A DNA stretch of 64,000 nt from Micromonospora tarapacensis (GCF_019697375.1 NZ_JAHCDI010000004.1:3955324-4019323); one strand, 5' to 3'; counted from the stretch's first letter, positions 44,466 through 53,096 are shown. Notes: generated by a model not told the origin, from the letters alone. Numbers and translations are program-made.

Positions 44466-47075
44466 GGCGAGTACGAGATGTCGCGGTACTACCTGGACGA
44501 CGCGGACATCGCCACCAACCGACGGCTGCTTGAGCTGTACGCGCGCGAGGCGCAGCGGCTGATCGACGCGGGGCTACCGGTTCCCGCCCACACGTACGTG
44601 TTGAAGTGCTCGCAGACCTTCAACGTGCTCGACTCGCGCGGCGCCGTTTCCACGGCTGAACGGGCGACCGAGTTCGCCCGGATGCGGCGGATGGCTGCCG
44701 AGGTCGCCAAGCTGTGGGTAGCCCGTCGCGAGGAACTCGGCTTTCCGCTCGGGCAGGCTGCGCCACTGCCCACGGCCACCCCGGTCGCCGGGGGCGAAGC
44801 GCGCGTGGCGAACGACCGGGCCCGGACAGTGATCTTCGAGATCGGCACGGAGGAACTGCCGCCGTCCGAGGCCCGTGCGGCACGCGACTATCTGGCCCAG
44901 GCGCTCACCGATGGCCTTGCCGCTACTCGTCTCGCCCACGGTGAGGTGCGGCTGCTCGCCACTCCGCGCCGGCTGCTCGCCATTGTGGACCAGGTCGCCA
45001 CGCGGGAGAGCGACCACGCGCACACCATCCGGGGCCCGCGCGTCTCTGCGGCCTACGACGCCGCCGGCACCCCGACCAAGGCCCTACAGGGCTTCCTACG
45101 CGGCCAGAACGTCACTCTCGACCTGGTTGAGGAGGCCGACTTCAACGGCCAACGGCACGTGGTGGTGACCAAGCAGCAGGTCGGTGGCAGCGCTCCCGAC
45201 GTGCTCGCCACCGTGCTGAGTAAGGCCGTAACGGGCCTGCGCGCGTCGAAAAACATGCGGTGGAACGATCCACAGCTGTCCTTCAGCCGGCCGATCCGCT
45301 GGCTGACCGCGCTCTGGGGCGACGAGTTGGTGCCGGTCGTGGCCGGCACCATGGCCGCCGGTCGCAGCACCCGGCTCCTTCGAATCGCTGACCAGCCCGT
45401 CGTCGAGATCGCCTCGGCCGAAGAGTTTCTGTCGACGCTGGCGGACAACGGCATCGTCGCTGACCCGGAAGAACGCCGTGAACTGATCGTCGCCGGGACC
45501 GAGGAACTGGTTCGCTCGCGGGGCCGGGTCGACTTCGCCGGCGAGGCGGCGCTGATCGACCAGATCATCCACCTGGTCGAAGCGCCGACCCCGCTGTTGG
45601 GCACGTTCGATGAGAGCTACCTGACGCTGCCCGACGCCGTGCTCACCACGGTCATGCGCAAGCACCAACGCTATCTGCCGGTACGTGACGCCGACGGCGC
45701 GCTGCTGCCGATGTTCGTCACCGTTGCCAATGGCCCGGTCAGCGTGGATGTGGTCCGGGCCGGCAACGAGGCGGTGCTGCGTGCGCGCTACGAGGACGCG
45801 GCCTTCTTCTACCGGGCCGACCGCGCGCTCTTGCCGGCCGTGATGCGGGAGCGGCTCGACCGGCTGACGTTCACGGACAAGCTGGGATCGATGGCCGACC
45901 GGGCAGGTCGCATCGGCGGACTTGCCGTGGCGCTGGCCGAGGACCTCGCACTGTCGTCGCCGACCCTCGTCCGGGCTGCCGGCTTGGTGAAGTTCGACCT
46001 CGGGTCGCAGATGGTCACCGAGATGACGAGCCTGGCCGGCGTGATGGCGCATGACTACGCGCTCAACGCGGGCGAGCCCGAGGCAGTCGCACAGGCTCTC
46101 CACGAGGCGGAGCTGCCCCGGAACACCGGCGACGACCTGCCGGCCAGTCTGCCCGGTGCGCTGCTGTCGCTGGCCGACCGGCTCGATCTGTTCGTCGGCC
46201 TGGCCGCCACGGTCGGGCTGCCCACCGGCAGCAGCGACCCGTTCGCCGTACGCCGTGCCGTACTGGGACTGCTCGCGGTGCACCGGGCCCACCCGCAACT
46301 CGCCGGACTGAGCTTGACCGGTGCCCTCGCCGCGGCCGGCGACCGCCAGCCGGTAGAGGTCGGCGACGAGGTCCTACGCGCCGCCGGCGAGTTCCTGGCG
46401 AAGCGATTCGAGCAGGTGCTGCTTGAGGATGGCCACCAGGTCGACCGGGTCCGTGCCGTTCTCCCGCACTTTGCCCACCCGTCGACGGTCGACCGCCTAC
46501 TCGCCCAGCTCGCCACCCTTGCGACGGACCCTGGCTTCACCGCGGTCGTGCAGGCGATTCAACGGGCCCGCCGGATCGTGCCCGAGGGCACGCCGGCCAG
46601 GTATGACCAGGAGCTACTGAAGGAGCCGGCCGAGGTCGCGTTGCACCAGGCGGTGCAGTCCGTCGTGGCTCAGCGGGGCACGGCTTACGACCCCGACCTG
46701 ACCCGTTTCGCGGCGGTGACGACCGGACTGGTCACCCCGCTATCGGAGTTCTTCACCGAGGTGTTCGTCATGGCCGACGACCTGGACGTCCGCGCGGCCC
46801 GGCTGGGCCTGCTCGCCTCCGTGCGTGATCTGGGCAACGGCGTGCTCGACTGGGCGCACCTGCGTCTCTGACCAGCGGACGGCGGAACCTGCCCGGCTGA
46901 CGGGGCCAGGTACCACACGGTTCTGCGCCCCACATTTTGCCCCGACAACACCCGGCAGCCGAAGCAGTAGAAAGATTCCTGGCCAGAGGCCGTTTCTGAC
47001 GAATTCTCAACACCGGTCATTCAAGTGCCGTGTGGGGCGCTGGGTGACCACGGCTGTGACCACGAGATCAAGAGT

Positions 47076-47106
47076 AATCGGCATCAGTCGATGACTGATG
47101 CCGATT
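47076..47106. terminator. 14-bp perfect hairpin between converging genes
   Basis: Arms AATCGGCATCAGTC and GACTGATGCCGATT enclose a 3-nt loop. It lies between the glyQS stop (46871) and the end of the antitoxin gene (47231), so it probably ends both transcripts. No U-tract. The rest of 46872-47230 holds nothing I can support. Confidence 0.75.
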
Positions 47107-47230
47107 GACCTGCATAACGCTAGGTGGGCCGGAGGTACCACCATGCGAACCAACCAGCGACTATCGCCGGTGACCCGTTCCCGCTGCGGGTGCGCAGGTC
47201 AGGAGCGCGGTTCACAGGCCCGGGGCGGAA

Positions 47231-47545
47231 TCAGGCGATCTGACGGAGATCGCTGCCATAGTCGAAAATGATCCGCATCCGGGCGCCCAGTGCTCGGGCG
47301 TACCGACTCAGAGTCGCGACCTCGTTGGCCTCCAGATCGCCGTTCTCGATTTGACTGACCCGGCCGGGGGTGACCCCCATCAGCTCGGCAACCTGCCGCT
47401 GGGTGAGCCCGAGACGCTTACGCTCCTCGGCCAGATGGAACGCGCTGATCCATGCCTCCGTGCGGGCGCGCTCCACATCGAGCGCGTCGTCGTCCCCGTC
47501 GTGCAACTCGGCACGGATGTCGTCCCAATCATGGAAGTCGCTCAT
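47231..47545 (-). CDS. XRE-type antitoxin (HigA-like)
   Basis: This 104-residue protein has a C-terminal helix-turn-helix (LTQRQVAELMGVTPGRVSQIENGDLEANEVATLSRY, residues about 48-82) after an acidic N terminus. It follows the toxin gene with stop and start overlapping by 1 bp (TGATG). Toxin-first order with an XRE antitoxin is the HigBA layout. It should neutralise the toxin and repress the operon, possibly through the TATAG-N6-CTATA repeat upstream. Confidence 0.87.
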   Translation of the reverse strand: MSDFHDWDDIRAELHDGDDDALDVERARTEAWISAFHLAEERKRLGLTQRQVAELMGVTPGRVSQIENGDLEANEVATLSRYARALGARMRIIFDYGSDLRQIA

Positions 47546-47937
47546 CAGCCCTCCCTCCGCTTCCTCTCAAAGGCGAGCCAGCCCTCGTAGGCGACCTCGG
47601 CGACCGGGATCGCTTCCTCATACCATCGAGACCAGTCTCCGGCCTTGTTGCCAGCCACCAACAGCACCGCCTGCGACCAGGGATCAAAGACGAACAGAAC
47701 CCGGATCGCGACGTCCCGCCCAGACCTCGGTCGCAGCTCCTTGAGATTGCCGATGCTCGACCCTCTGAGCGTGTCGACCAACGGACGCCCTAGGCCCGGA
47801 CCGGTCTCCGCGAGCATGTCGATCGCTACGTTGACCGACCGGTACGTCGCCGGATCGGTCTGGCGGAGCGAGCGCAACCAGTCGCGGACATCGCTGGTCG
47901 TTCTGATCGCCCAGTGACGGGCGGGGCCGTGAGGCAT
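47545..47937 (-). CDS. RelE/HigB-like (Gp49 family) toxin
   Basis: This 130-residue protein matches the phage-derived Gp49/HigB-like group: WLRSLRQTDPATYRSVNVAIDMLAE, GRPLVDTLRGSSIGNLKELR, and IRVLFVFDPWSQAVLLVAGNKAGDW. Such toxins are ribosome-dependent mRNA interferases. Conserved Lys and Arg residues in the LKELRP and IRVLF strands are present, so the toxin is probably intact. It precedes its antitoxin in one operon. ATG 47937 starts just after a promoter-like palindrome. Confidence 0.87.
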   Translation of the reverse strand: MPHGPARHWAIRTTSDVRDWLRSLRQTDPATYRSVNVAIDMLAETGPGLGRPLVDTLRGSSIGNLKELRPRSGRDVAIRVLFVFDPWSQAVLLVAGNKAGDWSRWYEEAIPVAEVAYEGWLAFERKRREG

Positions 47938-47943
47938 GGGTCA

Positions 47944-47961
47944 ACTATAGCTCGACCTATA
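47944..47961 (-). promoter_or_regulatory. Promoter/operator of the toxin-antitoxin operon
   Basis: TATAG (47946-47950) and CTATA (47957-47961) form an inverted repeat 6 bp apart, just upstream of the toxin start. The TATAGT on the minus strand at 47944-47949 would serve as the -10 element, so a bound antitoxin would block it. Confidence 0.6.
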
Positions 47962-48118
47962 CCTTGAGGCAGCATGCGAACCGAGAAGCGCAGGTCGAGC
48001 GCCGCCCACACATTGACCGACACCGCATCCGGCATCGCCCGCATCCACAACATCATCCTCACCGGATGACACCCAGCACCGTTACCCGGCAACGCCTCCA
48101 CGAGTTACGAGACATCCC

Positions 48119-48628
48119 TTAGACAGGACGCCTGCGTCCAGTCGTCCCACCGAGAAGATCAGCCGGCCGAGCACCGAAGTTCTCCTGACCGACGACGTGG
48201 AAGCCGCACCGCTTGAAGAACATCATCCTCGCCGCCGGATCCGATGAGACGTCGATTGTGCCCGCGACGAAGGTGCAGCCACGCTCGGCCGCTTCTGCCG
48301 CGTACGCCGCGATCAAGGCACCGCCGACACCCGCGTGCCGCACCGCCGAGTGCACATGAATCCGATCAAGGAAGGCGTGCGGTGCGACTGGCAACTCGTA
48401 CGACTCGAACGCCCCGCTCTCAGCGACGTTGGAATCAAACGATCCGGTCAGCATCCCCTCGATCGCGTCACCTCGCACTGCCACGAACGTCGTGTAGAGG
48501 CTGCTCGGACGCCTGTAGCGCAACAGCACGTTGAGCGCTACATCGCCAGAGTCCTCGAGCATCCGACACATTGCCGGGCGATCGGCTTCCTCCAAGAACT
48601 CGACGCGAAGGGTCTCCACCCCTCCCAT
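48119..48628 (-). CDS. GNAT-family N-acetyltransferase
   Basis: This 169-residue protein has the GNAT acetyl-CoA site (VHSAVRHAGVGGALIAAYAAEAAERGC, matching R/Q-x2-G-x-G/A) and the downstream strand-helix FVAGTIDVSSDPAARMMFFKRCGF. The acceptor substrate is unknown. ATG 48628 (MGGVETLRVEF) is preferred because the upstream in-frame extension is not like the family. It is monocistronic, next to the toxin-antitoxin pair. Confidence 0.85.
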   Translation of the reverse strand: MGGVETLRVEFLEEADRPAMCRMLEDSGDVALNVLLRYRRPSSLYTTFVAVRGDAIEGMLTGSFDSNVAESGAFESYELPVAPHAFLDRIHVHSAVRHAGVGGALIAAYAAEAAERGCTFVAGTIDVSSDPAARMMFFKRCGFHVVGQENFGARPADLLGGTTGRRRPV

Positions 48629-48700
48629 CCAACACGACGCGACGCTCGCCGCGCGGCCGCGGGTCAGGACAGTTGCGTCGCCGCCAATACCAGGCAATAT

Positions 48701-49022
48701 AGACTTACTGTACAAATTCGGCTGCTACGCCTACCATGCGAACCGCAAACGCGCAGGTCGGCAGCATGATCGCGTTCAATGGTGGCCCTGAAGGGACCCA
48801 ACTTGAACCCTGCCCTGGTGCGGTACATCCGCAAACACGCAGGTGAAGTGCAGTAGGCGATCCCGCACACCAGAGCTGTGCTTGGGGCACAAGTCCGTGA
48901 CCCTCAGCTTCAAGCACCCTTTTGACCGTTTGACTCCTCGGAGTCCGGTCACGATCCCGCCCCGGCATCCCTCCACGCAGGGGTGTCGGGGCACCCTCAA
49001 CACGTAACCAGAGAATCCGATC
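48701..49022. other. Leader region of the accessory island, with hairpin at 48924-48950
   Basis: No convincing gene. A hairpin has stem GACCG (48924-48928) plus GACTCC (48932-48937) pairing with GGAGTC (48940-48945) and CGGTC (48946-48950). It lies 73 bp before the methyltransferase start and may be a terminator or a leader structure. ATGCGAACCG...GCGCAGGTCG occurs at about 48735 and, imperfectly, at 47974; these could be remnants of a common element or attachment-like sequences. Confidence 0.45.
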
Positions 49023-50123
49023 ATGAAACGACCACTACACACCGGAGGTGACCACCAGGAAGGTGAGCAACCAGCCGACCTCCCCCGCAACACCATCCTC
49101 GTCGGCGACGTCCGCGACCATCTGCGAGCATTACCCGACTCGTCCGTGGACTGCATCATCACCAGTCCGCCGTACTACGCCATCCGTAACTACAACCACG
49201 AGCAGCAAATCGGCACTGAGCCCGACGTCGATAGCTGGGTCGCCACCCTGCGAGAAATCTGCCGCGACCTGGCCCGTGTCCTGCGGCCGACCGGTTCACT
49301 CTGGCTGAACCTCGGCGACGGCTACTCGCGCCGTCCGAGCGAAGGGGCCAACGCTAAGAGTCTGCTGCTTGGGCCGTCGCGTGTCGCGCTGGCGCTGGTG
49401 GCGGACGGTTGGATTCTTCGTAACCAGGTCATCTGGGCCAAGTCCAACCCCATGCCGTCGTCGGTCGGAGACCGCTTGACCACCACGCATGAGGTCATCT
49501 ACTTCTTCACCCGTTCACGCTCTTACTTCTTCGACCTCGATGCCATCCGGCAACCCCTCGTCACCACACGCCGCCAATCGACCCGCGACCCGTCACGGGC
49601 GTACCCGCCCCCAGGGGCCGGCGCGGTCAGCCGCGACGGCTGGAAGCTCAACGACAACCAGGGCCTCAGCCGTATGAAGGCGTCCGGCCTGGCCGGTCAT
49701 CCCCTCGGCAAGAACCCCGGCGATGTCTGGACGCTGCCGACTGCCGGATTCCGGGGCAGGCACTTCGCCGCCTTTCCGCTGGCCCTGACCGAACGGCCGC
49801 TACTCGCCACCTGCCCCGAACGGGTCTGCCCGTCATGCGGACGTGCTTGGCAGCGCGAGCTTGAACGCCAGCACGGGCGACTACTTGCCGTCGGTGAACT
49901 CCAGCCAACCTGTCAGTGCGGAGCCGAAGGTGTACCCGGCCTGGTGCTTGATCCGTTCATGGGCACGGGTACTACAGCACTCGCCGCCGAGAAGCACGGG
50001 CGAGACTGGCTCGGTATCGAGCTGAACCCGGCATACGTCGCGCTGGCCGAGGAGCGGCTTGCAGCTGCACGAGGCACACAAGAACCGCCGCCCGCTCAAC
50101 CAATCGCCGCACAGATCAACTAA
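49023..50123 (+). CDS. Site-specific DNA methyltransferase (beta class, N4-C or N6-A)
   Basis: This 366-residue enzyme shows the beta-class motif order: catalytic motif IV SPPYYAIRNYN at residues about 49-59 and the SAM-binding motif I DPFMGTGTTALAAEKHGRDW near the C terminus. A likely zinc-binding insert (CPERVCPSCGRAW...CQCG) lies between them. Motif SPPY is compatible with N4-cytosine or N6-adenine modification. There is no restriction endonuclease nearby, so it is probably an orphan enzyme that protects a mobile element or regulates it. ATG 49023 is the start. The ArdA-like gene follows 15 bp downstream, so both likely share a message. Confidence 0.9.
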   Translation: MKRPLHTGGDHQEGEQPADLPRNTILVGDVRDHLRALPDSSVDCIITSPPYYAIRNYNHEQQIGTEPDVDSWVATLREICRDLARVLRPTGSLWLNLGDGYSRRPSEGANAKSLLLGPSRVALALVADGWILRNQVIWAKSNPMPSSVGDRLTTTHEVIYFFTRSRSYFFDLDAIRQPLVTTRRQSTRDPSRAYPPPGAGAVSRDGWKLNDNQGLSRMKASGLAGHPLGKNPGDVWTLPTAGFRGRHFAAFPLALTERPLLATCPERVCPSCGRAWQRELERQHGRLLAVGELQPTCQCGAEGVPGLVLDPFMGTGTTALAAEKHGRDWLGIELNPAYVALAEERLAAARGTQEPPPAQPIAAQIN

Positions 50124-50138
50124 TCGGAGAACCCATGT

Positions 50139-50663
50139 ATGGAACGAGAACCACACCAACCCGAACGAGACGAGCAGCGCCAGGGCGTCAACAGCTACGG
50201 CACCGACAACCCTGAGAAACAAGCCGAAATCGAGCGAGCCCGCGCTGACGCCTCCCGCCAGCGCCGCCAGGACCGCACACGACTGGAGCGCTACGTCGAA
50301 GCCGGACTCGACCCGGACGACGCAGAAGCCCTCATCGAGTTCGAACACTTCGTCCGCGAACCGCAGGCGGAAGCTAACGCCGAGCGCCACGCCGCCCGTG
50401 CTGCCTTCGAGGAACTTGTCGGTGACGATCAGGAAGCGCTGGCCAAGTTCGACGAGCTGTACGTCGGCACCTACGACAGCCCCGAAGCCTGGGCCCGGGC
50501 GGTAGGCGAGGACCTCGACTGGGAAGCCCAGCTTGATCGAGTAGTGGACCCGATGCTTCGGCCGTACGTCAGGATCGACTACGCCAAATTCGCCCAGGAA
50601 CAGCGGTACGCCTGGGACGTCATGCAAGGCAGCGACGGCAAGACCCACGTCTTCATGCGATGA
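50139..50663 (+). CDS. ArdA-like antirestriction protein
   Basis: This 174-residue protein has a charged, coiled-coil-like N terminus (PEKQAEIERARADASRQRRQ, residues about 25-65). Its C-terminal domain resembles ArdA: FDELYVGTYDSPEAWARAV at about 105-123 and YVRIDYAKFAQEQRYAWDV at about 142-160, matching the ArdA pattern Y-x-G-x-Y-x-S/D and I-D-Y-x-x-F/I-A. ArdA proteins mimic DNA and block type I restriction enzymes on entry. Being next to a methyltransferase, the pair would shield incoming DNA in two ways. GGAGA lies 8 bp before ATG 50139. The assignment rests on motif resemblance only. Confidence 0.7.
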   Translation: MEREPHQPERDEQRQGVNSYGTDNPEKQAEIERARADASRQRRQDRTRLERYVEAGLDPDDAEALIEFEHFVREPQAEANAERHAARAAFEELVGDDQEALAKFDELYVGTYDSPEAWARAVGEDLDWEAQLDRVVDPMLRPYVRIDYAKFAQEQRYAWDVMQGSDGKTHVFMR

Positions 50664-50766
50664 CGCTTGCCGGGGCCGCTTCTCGGTGGCCTGTGGCTAC
50701 TCATCCTCTGTCCCGCGATCAACGCGGGCATGGGCAGTCACACCACACCGAGGAGGTGACTCCGCA

Positions 50767-51090
50767 ATGACGGAGCCACGCAACAGTGGCGTGAAGACGT
50801 TGGGCATCAAGGTGCCTGACTCGCTGCACGCCCAGTTCACCCTGGTCGCTCAGCTCGATGGCATCTCCCTCGGAGATGCGGCCCTGCGAGCCGTCGAGCT
50901 GTACGTCGAGACCAAGCGCTCCGAGCCCGACTTCGCCGCTCGGGCAACGGCAGCGCTGGAGGAGATTGAGCGCGAAGCTGCCGCACGGCGCGGCGCGATC
51001 CAGGGGCTCTTTGGCGAAGCTGCACCCGCAGCCGAGCCAGCCGCCGACACGACCGAGAGGCGTGGACGGCGCAGGGGTGAGCAGAGCTAA
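50767..51090 (+). CDS. Small DNA-binding-like (ribbon-helix-helix type) protein
   Basis: This 107-residue protein begins GVKTLGIKVPDSLHAQFTLV, where a short strand followed by a helix (VPDSLHAQFTLVAQLDGISLGDAALRAVELYVE) has the look of a ribbon-helix-helix DNA-binding fold. A helix and a basic tail (ERRGRRRG) follow. AGGAGG precedes ATG 50767. Such proteins often regulate plasmid or conjugation genes. Partner and operator are unknown. Confidence 0.7.
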   Translation: MTEPRNSGVKTLGIKVPDSLHAQFTLVAQLDGISLGDAALRAVELYVETKRSEPDFAARATAALEEIEREAAARRGAIQGLFGEAAPAAEPAADTTERRGRRRGEQS

Positions 51091-51109
51091 GCGCTCCAGC
51101 TCCCCCGAC

Positions 51110-51152
51110 CGGGAACGGAGTGGTGGCCCTTGTTGGCTGCCCTCCGTTCCCG
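51110..51152. terminator. 11-bp hairpin with 21-nt loop (CGGGAACGGAG stem)
   Basis: CGGGAACGGAG (51110-51120) pairs with CTCCGTTCCCG (51142-51152). It lies between the ribbon-helix-helix-like gene and the DUF3846 gene. Its stem shares CGGGAACGGA with the hairpin at 60976-61007. It may be a terminator or a structured leader for the DUF3846 gene. Confidence 0.6.
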
Positions 51153-51259
51153 CACTCAACTCACTTCGACGCCAGACCGGGCGCACCTCATGCGCGCGGC
51201 CTGGTGTGGAACGGACCGCCCACCAGGCACCAAGCCATACGGTCCAACGGAGTGGCGAC

Positions 51260-51751
51260 ATGATTACCGCCATCGTCTTGCCCGCCGACCTGCGGACGCC
51301 GATCCGCACAGTCGAGCTGGACAAGCACGACCTCAACGCCTACCGCGGCCTCGTCGGTGGATCACTGGAGATCATCACCTTCGAGCGGCCGGAAGCGACC
51401 CTCTACCTCAACGACGAGGGCAAGCTGGAGGGCCTGCCCCTCAACCAGCGAGCCACCCTCATGGCTGCTGTACACAACAGCGCCTTCCGGGGTCGGGACG
51501 TCATCACGGGTGACGCCTTCTTGGTCGGCCCTGCCGACCGGCACGGCGACGACCTCAGCGTGCCCAAGGAACTGGTGACGCTGCTGTTCCGCACGCAGCG
51601 CTTCCGCGTCCTGACGCAGACCGAGGGCGACCCCGAGTTCTACGGCAATCTGCTGGTCTATAACCACTGGCTCAACGCCTACGCCGGTGCCGTGGAACTG
51701 GCGCAGCGGTTGCCTCAGGTGGAGGAGGTTCGGGTCGTGGCGGCGGAGTAG
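51260..51751 (+). CDS. DUF3846 protein
   Basis: This 163-residue protein matches the DUF3846 family seen in actinobacterial phages and mobile elements: GLVGGSLEIITFERPEATLYLNDEGKLEGLPLNQRAT and GRDVITGDAFLVGPADRHGD. Function is unknown; the conserved N-x-x-A and G-D-x-x-L/V-x-G-P segments are visible. ATG 51260 is the conserved start. Its presence supports a plasmid or phage origin for this part of the window. Confidence 0.82.
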   Translation: MITAIVLPADLRTPIRTVELDKHDLNAYRGLVGGSLEIITFERPEATLYLNDEGKLEGLPLNQRATLMAAVHNSAFRGRDVITGDAFLVGPADRHGDDLSVPKELVTLLFRTQRFRVLTQTEGDPEFYGNLLVYNHWLNAYAGAVELAQRLPQVEEVRVVAAE

Positions 51752-51818
51752 CCGCCCATCGTCCGCCCCTGGCTTTCGGGCTGGGGGCGGACACAATCAC
51801 AAATCCGCTCCGACAGCG

Positions 51819-52067
51819 CTAACGCGTGTACTTCCGCTTCGTCTCCTCAACTTCCTTTTCGAGCACCCACACAAAGGCCACACCCGAACGCGGGAATATC
51901 CAGCCATCGAAGCTGACGTTGACCGCCTGATCCGCTGCCTCTTCTGGACTAGCTTCAACGCGTGCCTGCTGGTTGCTGGCAATAAAGTCGAGTGTGTTGA
52001 CGTACCGGATGCCACTGCCCGTGTAGTTGAGCTGCGCACTAATGCCCTTTGTTGGCCGAGGCAACAT
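51819..52067 (-). CDS. Hypothetical protein overlapping the membrane protein gene
   Basis: This 82-residue frame starts at ATG 52067 inside the end of the upstream membrane protein gene. It contains GIRYVNTLDFIASNQQARVE and FDGWIFPRSGVAFVWVLEKEVE, which look like real protein but match no family I know. It could be a separate overlapping gene, or the true C terminus of the upstream protein separated by a frameshift in the 29-bp overlap. Confidence 0.5.
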   Translation of the reverse strand: MLPRPTKGISAQLNYTGSGIRYVNTLDFIASNQQARVEASPEEAADQAVNVSFDGWIFPRSGVAFVWVLEKEVEETKRKYTR

Positions 52068-52392
52068 CTTTCAGTGCCTCAGGATCGAAGGCAAAGCTGT
52101 CAAGTACAGCGTCCCGGATCACAGGCGCTTCTTTACGAATAGCATCCCGAATACGTTGGTCAGTCCGCTCATCGCCGTGCTTGCGATCAACGTACTCGAA
52201 GAACACTGCCAACAGCCCAGTTCCGAAGAGCGTCGAGCCGATCTCTGAGAGCGGCACCGCGGCAAGCCAACTAAGAGCAGGATCAGCCGTTGACCAATGC
52301 GCCAGCATCAAGAGCCCGATCCCGCCCACGACAGCAAGCACAGCGATGAGCTGCAACTTCGTCTTGTAGAGCTGGTCAAGCGGGTTGGACAT
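52039..52392 (-). CDS. Small two-helix membrane protein
   Basis: This 117-residue protein has two membrane segments (LQLIAVLAVVGGIGLLMLAHW and LSEIGSTLFGTGLLAVFFEYV) and a charged cytoplasmic tail (DRKHGDERTDQRIRDAIRKE, VIRDAVLDSFAFDPEALKDV). Similar proteins occur in actinobacteria with a longer tail, so the stop at 52039 may cut it short; the overlapping downstream frame could supply the missing part. It has a good promoter directly upstream. The role is unknown; membrane anchors of this size are frequent in phage-defence loci but nothing proves that here. Confidence 0.65.
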   Translation of the reverse strand: MSNPLDQLYKTKLQLIAVLAVVGGIGLLMLAHWSTADPALSWLAAVPLSEIGSTLFGTGLLAVFFEYVDRKHGDERTDQRIRDAIRKEAPVIRDAVLDSFAFDPEALKDVASANKGH

Positions 52393-52404
52393 ACTTCAAG
52401 ATCA

Positions 52405-52433
52405 AGTATACCAACAAGCTTAGTCGTGTTAAA
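52405..52433 (-). promoter_or_regulatory. Sigma70-like promoter of the membrane protein gene
   Basis: On the minus strand, TTTAAC (52428-52433) and TATACT (52405-52410) are 17 bp apart, 13 bp upstream of the ATG at 52392. The close match to consensus stands out in this high-GC genome. Confidence 0.65.
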
Positions 52434-52441
52434 TAGGCAAA

Positions 52442-52480
52442 CGAAAGCCCCTGGGTGATGACGCCACTCAGGGGCTTTCG
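52442..52480. terminator. 12-bp perfect hairpin between divergent genes
   Basis: CGAAAGCCCCTG (52442-52453) pairs with CAGGGGCTTTCG (52469-52480); short A and T runs at the ends of the stem make it a bidirectional rho-independent type. It lies between divergent start regions, so it may insulate them or end a transcript that reads in from outside. Confidence 0.75.
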
Positions 52481-52601
52481 CGTTGCTCATGTGCGGGGGT
52501 CAGATCAGGTACCGCCGCCGCCATCCCTCGCGATCACGCGCATGTGACACCTCCCTTACCGTCCGTTATCACGCGGTGCCCGGCGGGCACGGGTCCAGAC
52601 G

Positions 52602-52620
52602 ATATCCGATTTTGGGATAT
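52602..52620. promoter_or_regulatory. ATATCC-N7-GGATAT operator candidate
   Basis: A 19-bp inverted repeat with 6-bp arms, 27 bp before the GTG of the XRE-type regulator. It probably is the autoregulatory site of that gene. Confidence 0.6.
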
Positions 52621-52647
52621 TCGCAAGCGGGGCGATGCGGTAGAACG

Positions 52648-52902
52648 GTGGAGAAGTCGATCTACTCGGCCGAGTACCAGCGGCTATGCGCCTTACTGCG
52701 GGAGCTACGCCGCGAAGCCGGGCTGACCCAGGTCCAAGTGGCCGCCGCGCTCGACGTACCGCAGTCCTTCGTCAGCAAGTACGAGTCCGGCGAGCGGCGG
52801 CTCGACGTGATCGAGCTGCGCCACGTAGCCCAGGTGCTCGGGGTGCCGCTGCGTACTGTCCTTGAGCGACTTGGGCTACCAGAGCCCCCGACAGCTCACT
52901 AA
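52648..52902 (+). CDS. XRE-type helix-turn-helix regulator
   Basis: This 84-residue protein is almost entirely a lambda-Cro/C1-type helix-turn-helix: YQRLCALLRELRREAGLTQVQ, VAAALDVPQSFVSKYESGERRLDVIELRHVAQVLGVPL. Start GTG 52648 (VEKSIYSAEYQ) is chosen. Small stand-alone XRE proteins of this kind act as element repressors or antitoxins; no toxin partner is evident downstream. An inverted repeat in its upstream region suggests autorepression. Confidence 0.85.
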   Translation: MEKSIYSAEYQRLCALLRELRREAGLTQVQVAAALDVPQSFVSKYESGERRLDVIELRHVAQVLGVPLRTVLERLGLPEPPTAH

Positions 52903-52958
52903 ATCACGAACCAATAGTGTTAGCCGCCGAGCAATGTGGACTATAGCACCAAGCACGA

Positions 52959-53096
52959 TCAAGGCAATCGCTGATCCTCTACCGCGCCATCTTCGCTGGA
53001 CTTCGCCTTCCGATACCAGAATATGTCCGACACGAGTAAGGCGGGTCCAAATAACAGGACAAAAACATTGGAGAGTTGGAAGACTTGAGCAAGCAT
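52959..53096 (-). CDS. Candidate 45-residue membrane protein
   Basis: From ATG 53096 the frame reads MLAQVFQLSNVFVLLFGPAL, with one hydrophobic helix (VFVLLFGPALLVSDIFW) and a charged tail ending QRLP. It follows the 83-residue membrane protein by 29 bp on the same strand. Ribosome-binding signal is weak and the region is AT-rich, so this is tentative. Confidence 0.35.
   Translation of the reverse strand: MLAQVFQLSNVFVLLFGPALLVSDIFWYRKAKSSEDGAVEDQRLP

Larger units (their letters stand above)
42173..46871 (+). pseudogene. glyQS: Fused glycyl-tRNA synthetase GlyQS split by an IS1380-family element
   Basis: The gene encodes a fused alpha-beta (bacterial heterotetramer-type) glycyl-tRNA synthetase of about 990 residues. 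The alpha part starts at ATG 42173 with [15 protein letters not shown] and shows class II motifs ([36 protein letters not shown]). It is broken after LSYGEVFGQ at 42748. The reading resumes at 44440 with the same residues and GEYEMSRYYLDDADIA, then the beta part (TVIFEIGTEELPPSEARAARD) to the stop at 46871. Deleting the insert plus one repeat copy restores the frame exactly. Most actinobacteria use a single-chain alpha2 GlyRS, so a separate glyS probably supports growth; this copy may be acquired. Confidence 0.88.

Noticed and set aside
47974..48760. Imperfect repeat ATGCGAACCG...GCGCAGGTCG at 47974 and 48735 as attachment sites
   Set aside because: The copies differ in the middle and there is no integrase. 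Kept only as a note in the 48.7-49.0 kb entry.
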